From Casuarius casuarius (Eukaryota > Chordata > Aves > Casuariiformes > Casuariidae), in assembly GCA_003342895.1 (NCBI GenBank), contig PTFA01000050.1, forward strand, positions 176,713 to 240,712: 64,000 bases of DNA. The letters are read 5' to 3'. The notes under the pieces are model-generated. The model saw only the letters and a program-made list of their open reading frames with translations. It was not told the origin of the DNA and did no database searches. Of this stretch, positions 36,276-48,155 are shown in pieces (the first letter of the stretch is position 1; every line of letters begins with the position of its first letter). The position numbers and the translations under genes are program-made.

Positions 36276-39079
36276 AAATCTATAAGAAAAGTGCCCTACT
36301 CTTCTATTTTGCTCAGAATAATATACATGATCAGTCAAATATTTCCCAGCATGAATCTCATGTTGTTTTGAGCTTCTTCTGTACCTTCATTGTCTACTCG
36401 ATGGATAGTTGAAAATCACCTGAATTCCACATATACTGCAAATCCATACTTTGGGAGTTTTGAAATACCTCATACGTCCAATTTTTTAGAGTATGGCTAT
36501 CAATTGATTCATTTTCACATTTAATCAGAACCTAGACAATGATTGCAGACTTTAATCTCAATTTTTTACACTTATGAGCTTTCTTGTATATTAATCTAAT
36601 GAAAAGAAAAGATTGGGCAGTTTCATGAAAATCTTCACAAATAATACTGCTTGAGGCTGCTGCCTAACTGTGTGAAAAACACTGTTTTTCTCCTGTGACA
36701 TAAGCTTTAAGGACTTTATGTCCTGATCAAGAAGGAATGCTTTAATAAGCATCCATGTTAGAGGGTTTGTGCTGTGTAAGCTTGGTACAGACCATATGGG
36801 CAAAAAGGCACATTGTGTGGCTACAACTGCCCTGCTTGTCATCCCCAATCATACTTGCTCTAATCCTTGTTTTAATTTACTCTGCTTGTACAGCACCAAT
36901 CCTGCCAGTGCGGTCCTTGGGGTCCCTTCATTCCTGCCATTTATGACAAGGAATATGCAAAGGCACAATTATTCATCCACTAAGGTGACAGAGAAGGGCT
37001 CTGCTTGGGAATATGTTCCCAGACTTGCAGCATCATAATGTCAGTTGTTAAAGCACTTTGCAGTTGCAAACAATTCTTGAGAGACTGTTTTTAAAAAATA
37101 TTTTTGAACACAGAAGTGCTAAGACTTGAACTGGTTTAAATGAATCCTTATTGATGGAGAAGAATGGTGTTGGAAAGGTTTATGCATAACATACTCCACA
37201 CTTTGCCTTTTATTCAAATAGGATGTTTTCTGTCTTTCCCCCTCCACTTAATTATTGTGCTCTTCTCATTTGTTTAACTGCAGACAAAGGATAATATGTT
37301 GAGCCACCCTTATTAAGTCTTACAGATTGTATATTGTTTATATTCTGATGTATACCACATTCCTAAACGGACCAAAAAAAAAAAAAAACCCACACAAAAA
37401 ACCCTCAAATGTAGCATTCAGCTTCTCAAGTCCATGATGTATTTCATTTGCTACGGTCAGAGCAATTTTAACAATGCCTTTCATTTTCTTATAGCCTAAA
37501 ATGATTTTCTTTCTGTGAGGCCATTCTCCAAAACTTCTCTTCCCCTTTCAGGGTATCATTTGCAATTTAAAGCTAACCTGGTGAGTGTACTAACAATAGG
37601 CTTGCCCATAAAATGGTTCAAGGCCTGCCTGCATGCCTAATGAGGTTGATGTTGAGCTATTTAGCTCTTTGTCCTTCCATAATATCTACTTAATGCAGTT
37701 CAATGGGAGTGGATTGTTAGAAGCATTAAAGATTCTATTAAGTCTTTACTAAAGCCACTCTATTCTAGTCCAGCTGTATAGTGGCAAGAGCATTAAATTT
37801 GAGAATGTAGTGGGAACAAGGGGCCTGAAAAAGCACCTATAAAAAAAGGACAAATTTCCTAACGAAGTAAGACCACACTCAATTTAAGACCTGTTACTTT
37901 TGTGTCTAGATCTAAAGAGTTTGTCAATATGCATCTCGCAGCGTTCCGAATTAACTTTAGTTTCACTTAATGGATGAGCAAGGTACGATTTTAAATTTTC
38001 ATTTATTACCAAACCACACCGGTAGATTTTGGCTTTATCGCGCTCTTTAAAACAGCTGATGTTATCATTTTGATCTTGGAGAAACTACAAAATTCTTGCA
38101 AAGGCCTCGTTTCAGATACCGTTTAAATGAAATGTATTTTCGCTTTAACTTAAATACTGTAATAAGATTGAACTGAGCTGTGAATCTCGATGCCCTTCAT
38201 GAGATCTCTGTGCTTTTGGGGAAGATAAACAACACTTCTGACAAAAAATACTCATTCAGCGCATTGTTTTGCTGAAGGGATTGTTTTTTATCCCGCCTGT
38301 ATGGTGCTAGCCACCAGCATTGAGAGGGGGAAAAAAAAAGAAGAAGAAGGGGTAGAATGGCCAGGATTTCACACAGTTGGCATTGACTTGGCTTGAAGAG
38401 GCAAGCACTAAGCTGTCTTTTCAACCATAGTAAAAACCCTCCATCTGGCCACCCTAAAACTCTGTTAGCTTGTTCAACTCGCTGTCGGCTGATTGGGCTT
38501 TGTGAAGCAGAAGTAACAACATCAATAGTATAAACCCTTGCCACTTGAGAGTATTACATTTCATTTCATGCTTGACTTAATCAAAACTGGGGAAATGAAA
38601 TTTACACCTTTTTGATGTTCTTTTCCCTGCTGTTTAAGGAGAAGAATCTTAACCCATTTGATCTTCACATGCACCCAATAAATGACCAAATATGCCAAGC
38701 TGCCAAAAGCAGACGGCTGCCAGTTGCCAGTTTATGTCAGGTCACTGTGAAAGAGCTTAATGCAGAAGGTCTTAAGTTTCATACCAAATACTTTGATTTG
38801 CAGTACAGTGTTTTGGTGCAACATCAACAATTTAGCTCCCCTCCCCATTAATATTAAACTACTTTAAAGGAAGCAGAAATGTCATTTTTACTGGCGGGGA
38901 ATAGCAGTTAGCAGTCGGCTGTTACATGACAGAGTCAGGAGAGAGTGACAGAGATGAAATGAAACTGGATTTGAATTGCTTCTTCAAGCCCTTGACATTT
39001 GTTCCTTTCTTTGCTGGCTCTGATCTACATGATATACATGGTTGTTGTTGTTGTTTTTCCTGCTAATAACAGACAGCGC
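36276..39079. other. Low-repeat noncoding DNA; candidate conserved block 37.9-38.9 kb
   Basis: No gene. A15 lies at 37374-37388. From about 37900 the sequence is repeat-free and AT-rich up to the CpG-rich segment that follows, which is the usual look of conserved regulatory DNA beside a developmental gene. This is an impression from composition and absence of repeats, not an alignment. Confidence 0.35.
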
Positions 39080-40180
39080 CGTGCAGGATTAGAGGCTGAG
39101 TGAGTGAAAAACGGGGCTGGTGATGGCGCTTGCGTTGTGCCTGGGGGGAGGCTCATTAAGCAGGAGATCAGATCGCTACCAAAATACATAAATAAATAAA
39201 ATCAACAACTAACGAAGTTCTGTTTTGCAACTTACTTGCGTGGCAAGTATTTGATTCAGCAAGGATGAGCCTGGAAAGAGGTTTTGCTGCTCGTGTTGCT
39301 GCGAGCTTCAGCGTGGTGCGTGGCCGCGGTGGCCAGTCCCTAGCTGTCCGGCGAGTCGGTGAGCTCCTGTCACCACCTGCACGGCGGCGAACCTGAGCAC
39401 CGACGCAACAAAACCCTCGTGTTTTTTGGCTCTCGAGCCGCTGTCCTGCTCTCCTAAAGACCTTTTGCCTTTTGTCAGGAGCCCTCATTTATGACTTGAT
39501 GAAAACATTTGTAATAGATAATCAAATCCTTATACATTCTGAGGGACAATATCCTATTTGTTAAATATAAATTAACATTAACACAGATCCCCCGTTGCAA
39601 AAAGGCGAAGGGCTTTGACACCTTTTCAGCGAGACAGGCCGGGCCCCAGCGAAGAAAGCGGAGCGCCTGTGAAGGACCTTGTCTCGAATGGTGATCACCC
39701 CGCGCCCTGTGTGACAAGATACATAGTTTCTATTCAGCAACAGGCAGATTATGGGTTACTATAGTTTCCCTAATGCTCAAATGGAGCTAAGGCCTAAGCT
39801 GAACAGAATAGGTTAAAAGGTGCCGATGTTTGGGCCTGCGAAACCACATGTTGAGAGTCAGAGACCAAACAAAACAAAGAGCACATCTCTCCGGTCTTTG
39901 ATGTCCTCTCCGAGGGACGCGGAGAGAGAAAAATGCAGCGTGCCCCCGGACCCAGAGGTTCGCCCGGCCCGGTGACAATGCTGCAGTGTGGGAGCACAAG
40001 TCACAAGGGGATAATCGGTGCCCCGAGTCGTCTGCCTTCGCCGACGCTTATTTCATCGGAGATAAAAACGATAAGAAGCTGTCGCTGCCTGTCTTTAAAA
40101 ATTGTTGTTACCGCACGCATTTATTTCCCCCAGTTTTTTTCCCCCACAAGACGCACGCTGTAGTCTCAGACATCAACTCA
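39080..40180. promoter_or_regulatory. CpG-rich segment, candidate regulatory hub
   Basis: CpG density is high in two subsegments: 14 CpGs in 39301-39420 and 16 in 39901-40080, with further CpGs at about 39590-39720. The flanks are AT-rich and low in repeats. Open frames here (106 codons on the minus strand at 39168-39488, and about 70-80 codons elsewhere) show no protein family. It could be a CpG-island enhancer, a noncoding-RNA promoter, or an orphan CpG island near a developmental gene. Transcription start and direction cannot be set. Confidence 0.45.
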
Positions 40181-42172
40181 GGGCCCTTGAAGTAGGAAGT
40201 TTAACTAGATTTAATTTGCTTTCTTCTGCATATGTCTCCTTTTAGTCTGTCCCTTAGTATTCTGTTTGTGTTGTATGCTTAGAAGCTGTTTGCAGTGCTT
40301 CAGCTAACAGCTTTTTATTTCGCTGCTTGCCTCAGTGTCTGCTTTGAATCCGCTGTGGAACTGGTGCACCGACTGCTCTACGCCTCCTGCATGAATCACT
40401 GATTCTGCTCTTTTTCCCATTTGTGAGTATATAGTGTTTTCAAACAATTCATATTCACCATAAAAATGTTCCGTGTACGATATCCCTTGATAGCGCAAGC
40501 AATGCTTTTGCATTTTTCATAAGCAGGATTAAAATACCCACTACTTATGCTCATGCTGTAGGTTTCCTGCATTCTGTTGAAACTCAGTTTAGTATTTTAA
40601 TTTTTTATTAAAACTCATGTAAGCAAGATAAATGTGCATCAGCACTAAAGGGAGAACGCCTGCTTTGATAGGTTATATTGCCACAATTCGCTGCTGCTCT
40701 TTAAATATTCCAGCACTCTGGATCCAAGTATTATGCAAAGCAAAATTAATCAGCACCTGCATCTTTTAAAATAATAGAATTCATGAATTCTAAAGTTTTA
40801 TCAGTATTATTGTAATTCTGATTGTCGTTGGTTCTTTATACCATTATAGAAAAATATCTAATTGTAACAACTGTATTCCTATAGTGAACATATTACTTGA
40901 ATTCAAACCCTAACAATGGCAATAGGATAACTGTCCTTGAATTTGAGCCTTTTGTGATACATCAATAGGCTTACAATGTGCTGAATTAGCAGGCATATTA
41001 ATGGGCAGATGCAGCACCAGCCCATTCTTTTTACCCAAATCTTCTTATGCAAATACCCCATGAATCCAGTTCAAAGAGCTAGCTTTAAAATGAGCTTCTA
41101 CACACATTCAGATGGGTCCTTTCACAACTAGCAATGGGACTTAGATAGAAAGTGACATGAGAAAAGTTTAGACACTTGTTTTTATAACTGAACATGATCT
41201 TGTTATCATAATCTGATACTGGTAACTGGCATGGTCTGGTTGTAGAATTTTAAGCCTTTAACAGAGGGAGATAATCTAGGTCTTTGTGGCCGAATGTACT
41301 GAATCCTGCACTTGGTGAAAGCTATCAATGAGAACCGCAGTTCATGCTTTCTCAAACAAAACTTTTTCATGGCGAAAGCTTTTATCCTATGATAATTACT
41401 TGACTGATTGTAGTAGTGCCTTTAACATTAGCGAGCTCATAACAAGGGCAAATAAAAGAGGTTGCAGTATTTTAGAATAAATAAATTATCGAATAAACAG
41501 TTTTTGTTTGCTCGTTGAACTACATGGTAATGAGGTCATTATTAAAAATGCTAATGAACAGCAGCATGGCTAGTAAAAGTTAATGCATTTTGTGATCTTT
41601 CTTTTGTTTGCTGTATTTATTGTGATTATTTGACATCTACTGCATCTTGGTGAGCGTGTTTTTAATGAATTAATTGCATATTTAGGGAAAGCCTGCTAAA
41701 GGATAAGAAGAATAGTTTTACTAAATCTTTGAGGTTGAAGCCATTTCCTTAAAGATACTTTAAATTTGTCTGCCATTTTAAAGAAAACTTACTTTTTCTA
41801 AATTTTTTTTTAGCCTGTTTGTTCTGAGAAGTCCAAAAGATGGTGAGAAGGAATTTCATGTTGACATTTCCCATACATGTTGACCAAACTTCGTTAAAGC
41901 AATACTTCCTACAGATTATTCCATAGGAAGTATACAGACACTGAGAATCGATTCTCAGCTGGAGCAAATTGGCATAACTAATTGACTTCTGTGGATCTGG
42001 TCCATACCATTTCAGCCCTTGGTAGTGTGTGGAGTTGATAGATGTAGATAATTTAAACTACATGAGATTATTTTAAGAAATGGGGATGAAAATAGTCTGT
42101 TCTTTTATCATTGCATTTAGAAAATCAGAATGTATATTAGACTAGCTTGGTACAGCATTATTGATTGGTTTA

Positions 42173-42175
<3 letters not shown>
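40181..42175. other. Low-repeat AT-rich DNA, candidate regulatory
   Basis: No gene or transposable element. Contains the perfect palindrome at 40775-40792, a POU octamer ATGCAAAT at 41047-41054 and several TAAT cores. Chance occurrence of the motifs is not excluded. Confidence 0.35.
40775..40792. repeat. Perfect 18-bp palindrome
   Basis: TAGAATTCATGAATTCTA is fully self-complementary and contains two GAATTC sites. The motif is AT-rich, so chance is plausible. Confidence 0.6.

Positions 42176-42203
<28 letters not shown>
42176..42203. repeat. T28 homopolymer
   Basis: Twenty-eight consecutive T, with no retrocopy recognised on either side. Confidence 0.9.
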
Positions 42204-42206
<3 letters not shown>

Positions 42207-43189
42207 TGAAATGAATATTTATAGCATGTTCTGAAGCTTTAATGAGATGATTCCTGTATCAAGATCCTTAGTGCAATAGATGAGGTTTAAAGCAAGCCTG
42301 TCATTTAAGTGGTGATTTTCAGTGCAATACAAAAATTCTGTACATACACGTACTGGCAAAAATATTATGGATTGTCCTTGATAGCCTTCATGGAGGAATG
42401 AGTTATTAAAATTTAACAGTAGTAAGCGTGAGAGGTCCACTGAGTCCTTCTGGACACTTTGTGATTCAGCATTAATTAGCAGCATTATTTAGGGGCAGGA
42501 ATACATTTGGCGAATGCTTTGATTTTTAGTATTGTATTGTTTTCTATTTACTGTCAAACTGCAATCATAAACTTACGTGCTGAAAGAATGCGCCACGTTA
42601 ACGTACAGATGCAGAGAGGAACTTGGGCCTCGTTCTGTATTCCGATGTGTGTAAGTAGGGCCTTCCTCTCTCAGAAATACGATTCATCAGCATTGATCCC
42701 ATTGAGCCATTACTGCCTTACTCGTCTGGAATAAATTTCAGCTTTCAGATGAACATATTGCTTAGAAAAATATGGTTAAATGTTAAAGAACAAATTATAA
42801 CAGAGTGAGATGGGAATCCTCTCTGAAGGCTGTGATTCTGTATGGAGCTCCCTCCGGGGCACGTCAGCCACCCTGCATGGCCCCGCTAATGTCCCTTGGG
42901 CTCTACAGGAGAAGGCATTTTTCAGTGACTCTGTAGACTCCTTGGAGGGGAGCACATGTTCCTAGAGTGACCATACATGCTGAGGCTTTGTGAGCGTGCA
43001 AAATAACTGTACATGCCTAGCTGTGCCGGGGTTAGAATTAAAGTAACTTAAAGTAACTGTTTAAATCTCTCTGACTCTTCACATGTTGCTCCATATTTTG
43101 CCTTTGCGGATGAAACTGAAGAGATTAAATGAAGTTTTACTTTCTTGCCGTTGTTGCTGTATCTGGGATTGTTTAATCAAAGCATGGAA
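42204..43189. other. Noncoding DNA, nothing recognised
   Basis: Short chance frames only. TGATCCCATTGAGCC near 42695 recalls a palindromic repeat centre, but no arms are seen. Confidence 0.45.
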
Positions 43190-43353
43190 AAAGGCATGGG
43201 AGAAAATCAGTGTGGAAGAATAAACACACTGAAAGACTGAAGTGTAAAAGGTGAAGAGAAGGTGATGAAGGAGAGAAACATAAATGGGACAAGTTGGTAA
43301 AGTGTCCAGGGGGCAAGATGCGTAGAAGAACAGTGGAAGGAGAGAGAGAGAGG
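43190..43353. other. Purine-rich tract ending in (GA)6
   Basis: The plus strand is strongly A/G-biased for about 160 bases and ends in (GA)6 at 43340-43352. The bias removes stop codons on the minus strand and explains the 119-codon Leu/Phe/Ser-rich frame at 43079-43438, which I do not call a gene. Confidence 0.6.
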
Positions 43354-43473
43354 GAATAATGTAGAACATCAGTATCAAACTGTCAAACCATGCAATATGT
43401 AGAAGGGGAAAGAGAAGCTTGGTGTACAATAATGGCAAATAACATCGTCCAGGGAGTAGAACAGCTGTTTGCT

Positions 43474-43550
43474 GTTATGCAAATCATTTTAAGATTTTGT
43501 ACCTCATTTTACCGGTCTATAAATGGGGTCAATAATAGCAAAATGGATTT
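43474..43550 (-). repeat. MIR/CORE-SINE copy
   Basis: GCAAATCATTTTAAGATTTT, GTACCTCATTTTACCGGTCT and ATAAATGGGGTCAATAATAG are the reverse complement of the MIR centre ('aagtcacttaacctctctgtgcctcagtttaccatctgtaaaatggggataataatag'). Confidence 0.75.
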
Positions 43551-43791
43551 GTGGACACCAGATAGAAATAGAAATTCTCAAGTATACATAAAGACCTGCT
43601 AATACTTGTTATTTTACTGCAAGTCGCCAGCAGAGTTTTCACATTTTGTAATGTCAACAGTAGCAAAAGTAAAGGAAAAGCAGATCATGCAAACTAAATT
43701 AATTTGAATGAATTTCAGTTCCGTTAACGTGTTTGCTGTGCTTCAACAGACAGAAAATCAGGTCTGAGGAAGAAGATGACAAAATGGAGTG

Positions 43792-43807
43792 TTTTTTTTT
43801 TTTTTTT
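43792..43807. repeat. T16 homopolymer
   Basis: Sixteen consecutive T. Confidence 0.9.
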
Positions 43808-46800
43808 AATCTTCTGGTAAGTAGAGTGGCTGTGAACATGGTTTTGTACAGGAAAGCAGAATTTAATATGCTGGTATAAAAATCAAGTCACTGAGGCCTT
43901 TTGCTCAAGGAATAGCATATTCTCTGAAAAGAGTTTCATGTTGTTGAAGACTACCTTCAATTTCAAGCCAAATTTTCAAAACACTTTTTCAAAGGAGGAG
44001 CAAGGGGAAAGGGAAATATTTCTGTAAACAAAAACTGAACAAAATATTTGTAGCCAACACATACTGCTTTGATATTTTGCAAATGAAGTGGAATGTTTTG
44101 ACATTTTGAAATCAAAACTTTTCATTTCCAAGTGGCATTTTTCCATTAAAGTGAAATTAATCCAACTTAAAGAAAAGAGTTTCAGTATCACTTCCTGTAC
44201 GGATCCCATTGACTTTAAGATATTTTAGGACTTGGAGAAACTGGAACAAGCATGTATTTTAGTGCTTTGAGGAACTGGGACCTAAAGTGTTCGAGATAAG
44301 CCTTGCATTGTCCTATAGAGAAAGGTGAAATTCATCCTCAAGGGATTCAAATTCTTATATTGACATCTGGCTCTGAAATAATTGTTTTGTGCCTGCTTTT
44401 CTTCTTTGTGTGCACAGGAGGATTTCTTTCGTTCTGGTTTTTGTTTGTTTGTTTGTTTGTTTGTTTGTTTGTTTTAAGTGCTCATTTTTTAAATCTCCTT
44501 CCAGGGAACAGTTTGGCATGCTTTGGGCCCTGCGCACAAACCAGTGTTTTCTAACTACAGGTGTTCACCCAGCAGTAACGTTGCACTGCGCCGCATTCCA
44601 ACCAGAACAAAAAAATGAATTATACTCACAAAAAATGCCAATGTTCCCAGTCTTGCGCCTTCATCAGGGCTGAAATGTTAGTATACTCTGCTAAATCCAA
44701 GTCAACAATAAAAGAACCATAAGAAGTGCGAATGGAATTGTTTCTCTGCCAACTGGAGTGCAACGAGGCTTTACTGTTTGATGAACAGCTGTAAATACTC
44801 CAGATTCCCCCATTGCCTTCGTGCTGTGTAGATAGTAATGCTGGTACGCTCTCTCTAACATCACCAGAGTCACTATCATTACACTTGGTTTGCTGCTGCT
44901 TTACAGATTCTCACAGTTTTGCTTACCTTCCAGGTATTAGACTACAATACTCTATAGCAAATACAACTATAGTCTGAGCAAATCTCATCTTTTCTCTGTA
45001 ATTTCAAAGCAGAATTTTATAGCAAAAAAAGCATTTCTCCTATTTGGAAATGCTCTCCAGAGTGATTTCTGCATGCTGGAACTAATTCAGTACTGAGTGA
45101 CCTCCTCGGTCGTACAGAAAGTTGGTGACAACTGAGGTTTGACAATAAAACCCAAATTGTCTCATTCAGGGTGTGTGTTTCAGCTTGCATCTTCCGCTTA
45201 CTCGTGACATTTGGGGAAGAAAAGAATTATTTACTTAGTAATAAATAACTTATGTTTTCTGAGCTGTTTATCCCAACAGCACTAGGAGTTTACATGGATG
45301 TGTTAAGCATGGGATTAGGTTAAAATTTATCATGCAGTAGTATGGTTCTCCTGCATGGATACTGGCAGAAGTTTTGAGTCAGGGTAAGAGCCACATATTA
45401 CATATGCCTGTGGAATAAAGCATTAGGAGAACATCTGCTCCTTGGATACACTAGCCATTTTCTCTCAGAAATACTTATCATCTTAGGAAAGGAGCTCACT
45501 CACTGATTTAGACATAAGGCAGGTGTGGTTTCCTGATATCGCTGTGACCACAGGACTTTCTTTGTCAAACATTAGTGCTCTGGTTTGGTTTAAAGTAAAG
45601 GTATGGGTTTCCATAGGTGGTCAGACCCCTTGGAGGCAAAAGCAGTGGCACAGCAGGCTTGTGTTAGACCAACATAATGATCACAGATCAGAGTTTGGGG
45701 TCTGGATGTTCTCAGCTGGTACTGAGTGAGAACACGAAGAAGGCGGCATGTTTAGCTCAGAAGATTTAGAGAACGAGTTGCTCCACTGTTTACGACAGCC
45801 CTACGACTGCACAGCCTATATAGTAGGCTGACATAGAGGACAAGGGAGGTCGACGCTTTAATCCAAGATCTCTGAAAGAGGATGGAAAAAACAATCTAAA
45901 CATGTTACAATAATTCAAATCCCTGTAAATACTCTGTGGAATGCTGAAAAGCATGTAAAATTATTATTGCTCCCAAGGCAGCCTATAAATATTGTTATTG
46001 TATTGGCTGAATCCAAACATAAAATATTTTCTTCCTGGTTTGTAAAACGGTTGACAGATATAATAGACACCACTAGCCAACTCTTAATCTTCATTTTAAG
46101 ATTTAGATTTGTTCTAGATGCTAGAATTAACCCTGGTTAGAATACATGATAGATTTCTATTTTACAAGAGAAATATCCCTGCTTCCAGAGGAAATCCCTT
46201 TCTTAAATCATCTACTCTGTGACATCCCCTTAATCCCTTTATTTTTCTCAAATTTAGCATATATACCTCCCTCTTTCACACCTCCAACTGTTTGTTCTAC
46301 TTTTTCTGCCTTGGTTCCTGTCTAATAATGCATTGAGCTCTGTTTTTGGTCATAAGGGCATTAGCTAAAGTAGTAGTTTCCCAGAGCTGGTGCCAGAAAA
46401 GTAGACTGAATGTCTTAAGAATGGTGAAAGACATACATATACAGAGACGCTTATTGATCTGTATGTGTGCAAGAGTGGAGACGGATGGACGGATAGATGG
46501 ACATGCACACAAATAAATAATACAGCCAGTGAATGTACATACAGATCTACCAGAAAAGTCCTGATTTCTAAAATGCTTTCCCTAATAGTCTGGTTAATGA
46601 ATACAAATGCAGTGCAAACTCCAGCAAGCTTAATACTTACAATGGTTTGTTCCCAGACATCTACAGAGTGGTAAGGAGGAGAATTAACATAGGATTATCA
46701 TATTTTACACATGGACATATTTGCCAATCCTTTTAAGAATACTTTAAGGACAGATCTAGAGTCTAAGTATTAGGAAGTAAGAATCACTAAATATAGATTG

Positions 46801-47888
46801 TGCAAACCACTTAACCATAATTCTTTTGAATTTCTTGATGAATGACACAACTGTATGTTCAGTTGACTGCTATATAAAGAAGTAAGCCATTTTAATTTTT
46901 AAATATGGGAAGACAGCAGTCCATAAGCTATCCTAAATATTTAGCAAACATTCTTTTGATTAACTAAGCCATTTTTGGCAATATGAGAAGCTATACACAA
47001 CTTTAGCATTATCAGAAATTTGCTTTGAAAGTAGACGATAAAAGATATGCATGCTTTCCTGAGTTTCAGGATTCAGCAGATTTGTAAGGCGCATTCCACA
47101 GATGTTGGAGGTTTTATGCAGGTATAATCAAGTACCTCATACAATCACCTGGCTGCATTACGCAGCTGTCTGACTATGTAGGCTGTGGTTCCATGATCAG
47201 CAATATCAGATCTATGTGCTATCAGAGCACCCAGTGGCGCAAATTTGATCTGGATGAGAGGAAGGCATATGAATGTGTCTCTGTATATTAGGACTTGTTT
47301 GCAATATACATTTTGTGTTGGCTGTAGTAGGACATACAATGTCTGATCTGGCATAAAGGCTGCTGGTACAAAGGTAATAACATCACATTCTTGACTGAGC
47401 TACAAAAAAAGGTGGCAAAGTGAGTTTATTCCACATTGGCTCTTTGCATCTTGTGACCACAATGTTTTTGATCTGGTGTTAGAGACCTTGAATCAGGTTT
47501 TAGTATATTGTAAAACATGTCCTCAGATGCATCTGCTGTTAAAAATGTATCTTTATAGTAAAACCACTACCTAAATGTTCTTAATACCGCTTTTGCAGAG
47601 CTGAGGAAAGCATTTGTTCTCTTTTCTTAGTTTATTAATATTACCTAAATGACTCATTTGCATACTTTATGCGAATGATTTTATGATGTGCCAAAGCAGC
47701 TCTTGGGATAGGAAAAAGTAGGTTTAGAACCTAAAGGTGAGTAGAAAAGAGTATTGCTTCTTCAAAGTTTTTAAGCTGCACCACTAATGGAGAGTTCTTT
47801 AGGGATGCTGTCTGGCAGTATTTTGCTGCGTGTCATTTCCTGCCTTTCTGCCTCTTCTGTATGTAGGAGAATAACAAGTGTAGTTAAA
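43808..47888. other. Noncoding DNA, no gene seen
   Basis: Contains (TTTG)8 at 44440-44471. A TTTTCAAAA-rich stretch at 43970-44170 recalls a reptile repeat but is too vague to call. No exon, RNA gene or clear transposable element was found. Confidence 0.45.
44440..44471. repeat. (TTTG)8 microsatellite
   Basis: Eight perfect TTTG units. Simple repeat, likely polymorphic. Confidence 0.95.
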
Positions 47889-48155
47889 AAAAGAATGGAG
47901 CCAAACCCTTTAGTGATAGACAATATAAAGAGGGGCAGCAGCCACAAGAGATGCCTTGGGAAGATTCAAAGTGGGTGCTAGAAGAAGCTTTTCCCTTAAG
48001 AAAAAGCTGCACTGGAAGAGTTTGGCCAGAGATCCTTTTCAAGACGTGGCTAGATAAAATCATAGCTGATCGATTGTTCATGATGGTCCTGCTTTGAGCT
48101 GGAGATTGGAGAAGAAACCTTGGAGTTCCCTTCCGGCAATGTTTCTATGATTCTA
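47889..48155 (+). mobile_element. CR1 LINE, 5'-truncated 3' end
   Basis: The segment follows the 3' end of CR1 retrotransposons in order: GTGATAGACAATATAAAGAG with GGGCAGCAGCCACAAGAG, then CACTGGAAGAGTTTGGCCAG, CTTTTCAAGACGTGGCTAGA, GATGGTCCTGCTTTGAG, GGAGTTCCCTTCC and the terminal TTTCTATGATTCTATTA. CR1 copies are typically 5'-truncated and end in short ATTCTATG-type repeats instead of poly(A), as here. About 270 bases remain, with no intact reverse transcriptase. The element is old and inactive. CR1 dominates bird, turtle and crocodilian genomes and is the best taxonomic clue in the window. Confidence 0.88.

Noticed and set aside
41047..41054. POU octamers ATGCAAAT here, at 20724-20731 and, inverted, at 47656-47663
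   Set aside because: The number found is what chance predicts for an 8-mer on two strands of 64 kb; not called as sites on their own.
43970..44260. TTTTCAAAAC/TTTTGACATTTTG-rich stretch and GATCCCATTGACTTTAAG
   Set aside because: Recalls reptile palindromic repeats, but the low-complexity similarity is not enough and no terminal arms were found.
45290..45410. GTGTTAAGCATGGGATTAGG resembling a palindromic element
   Set aside because: No matching inverted end could be aligned.
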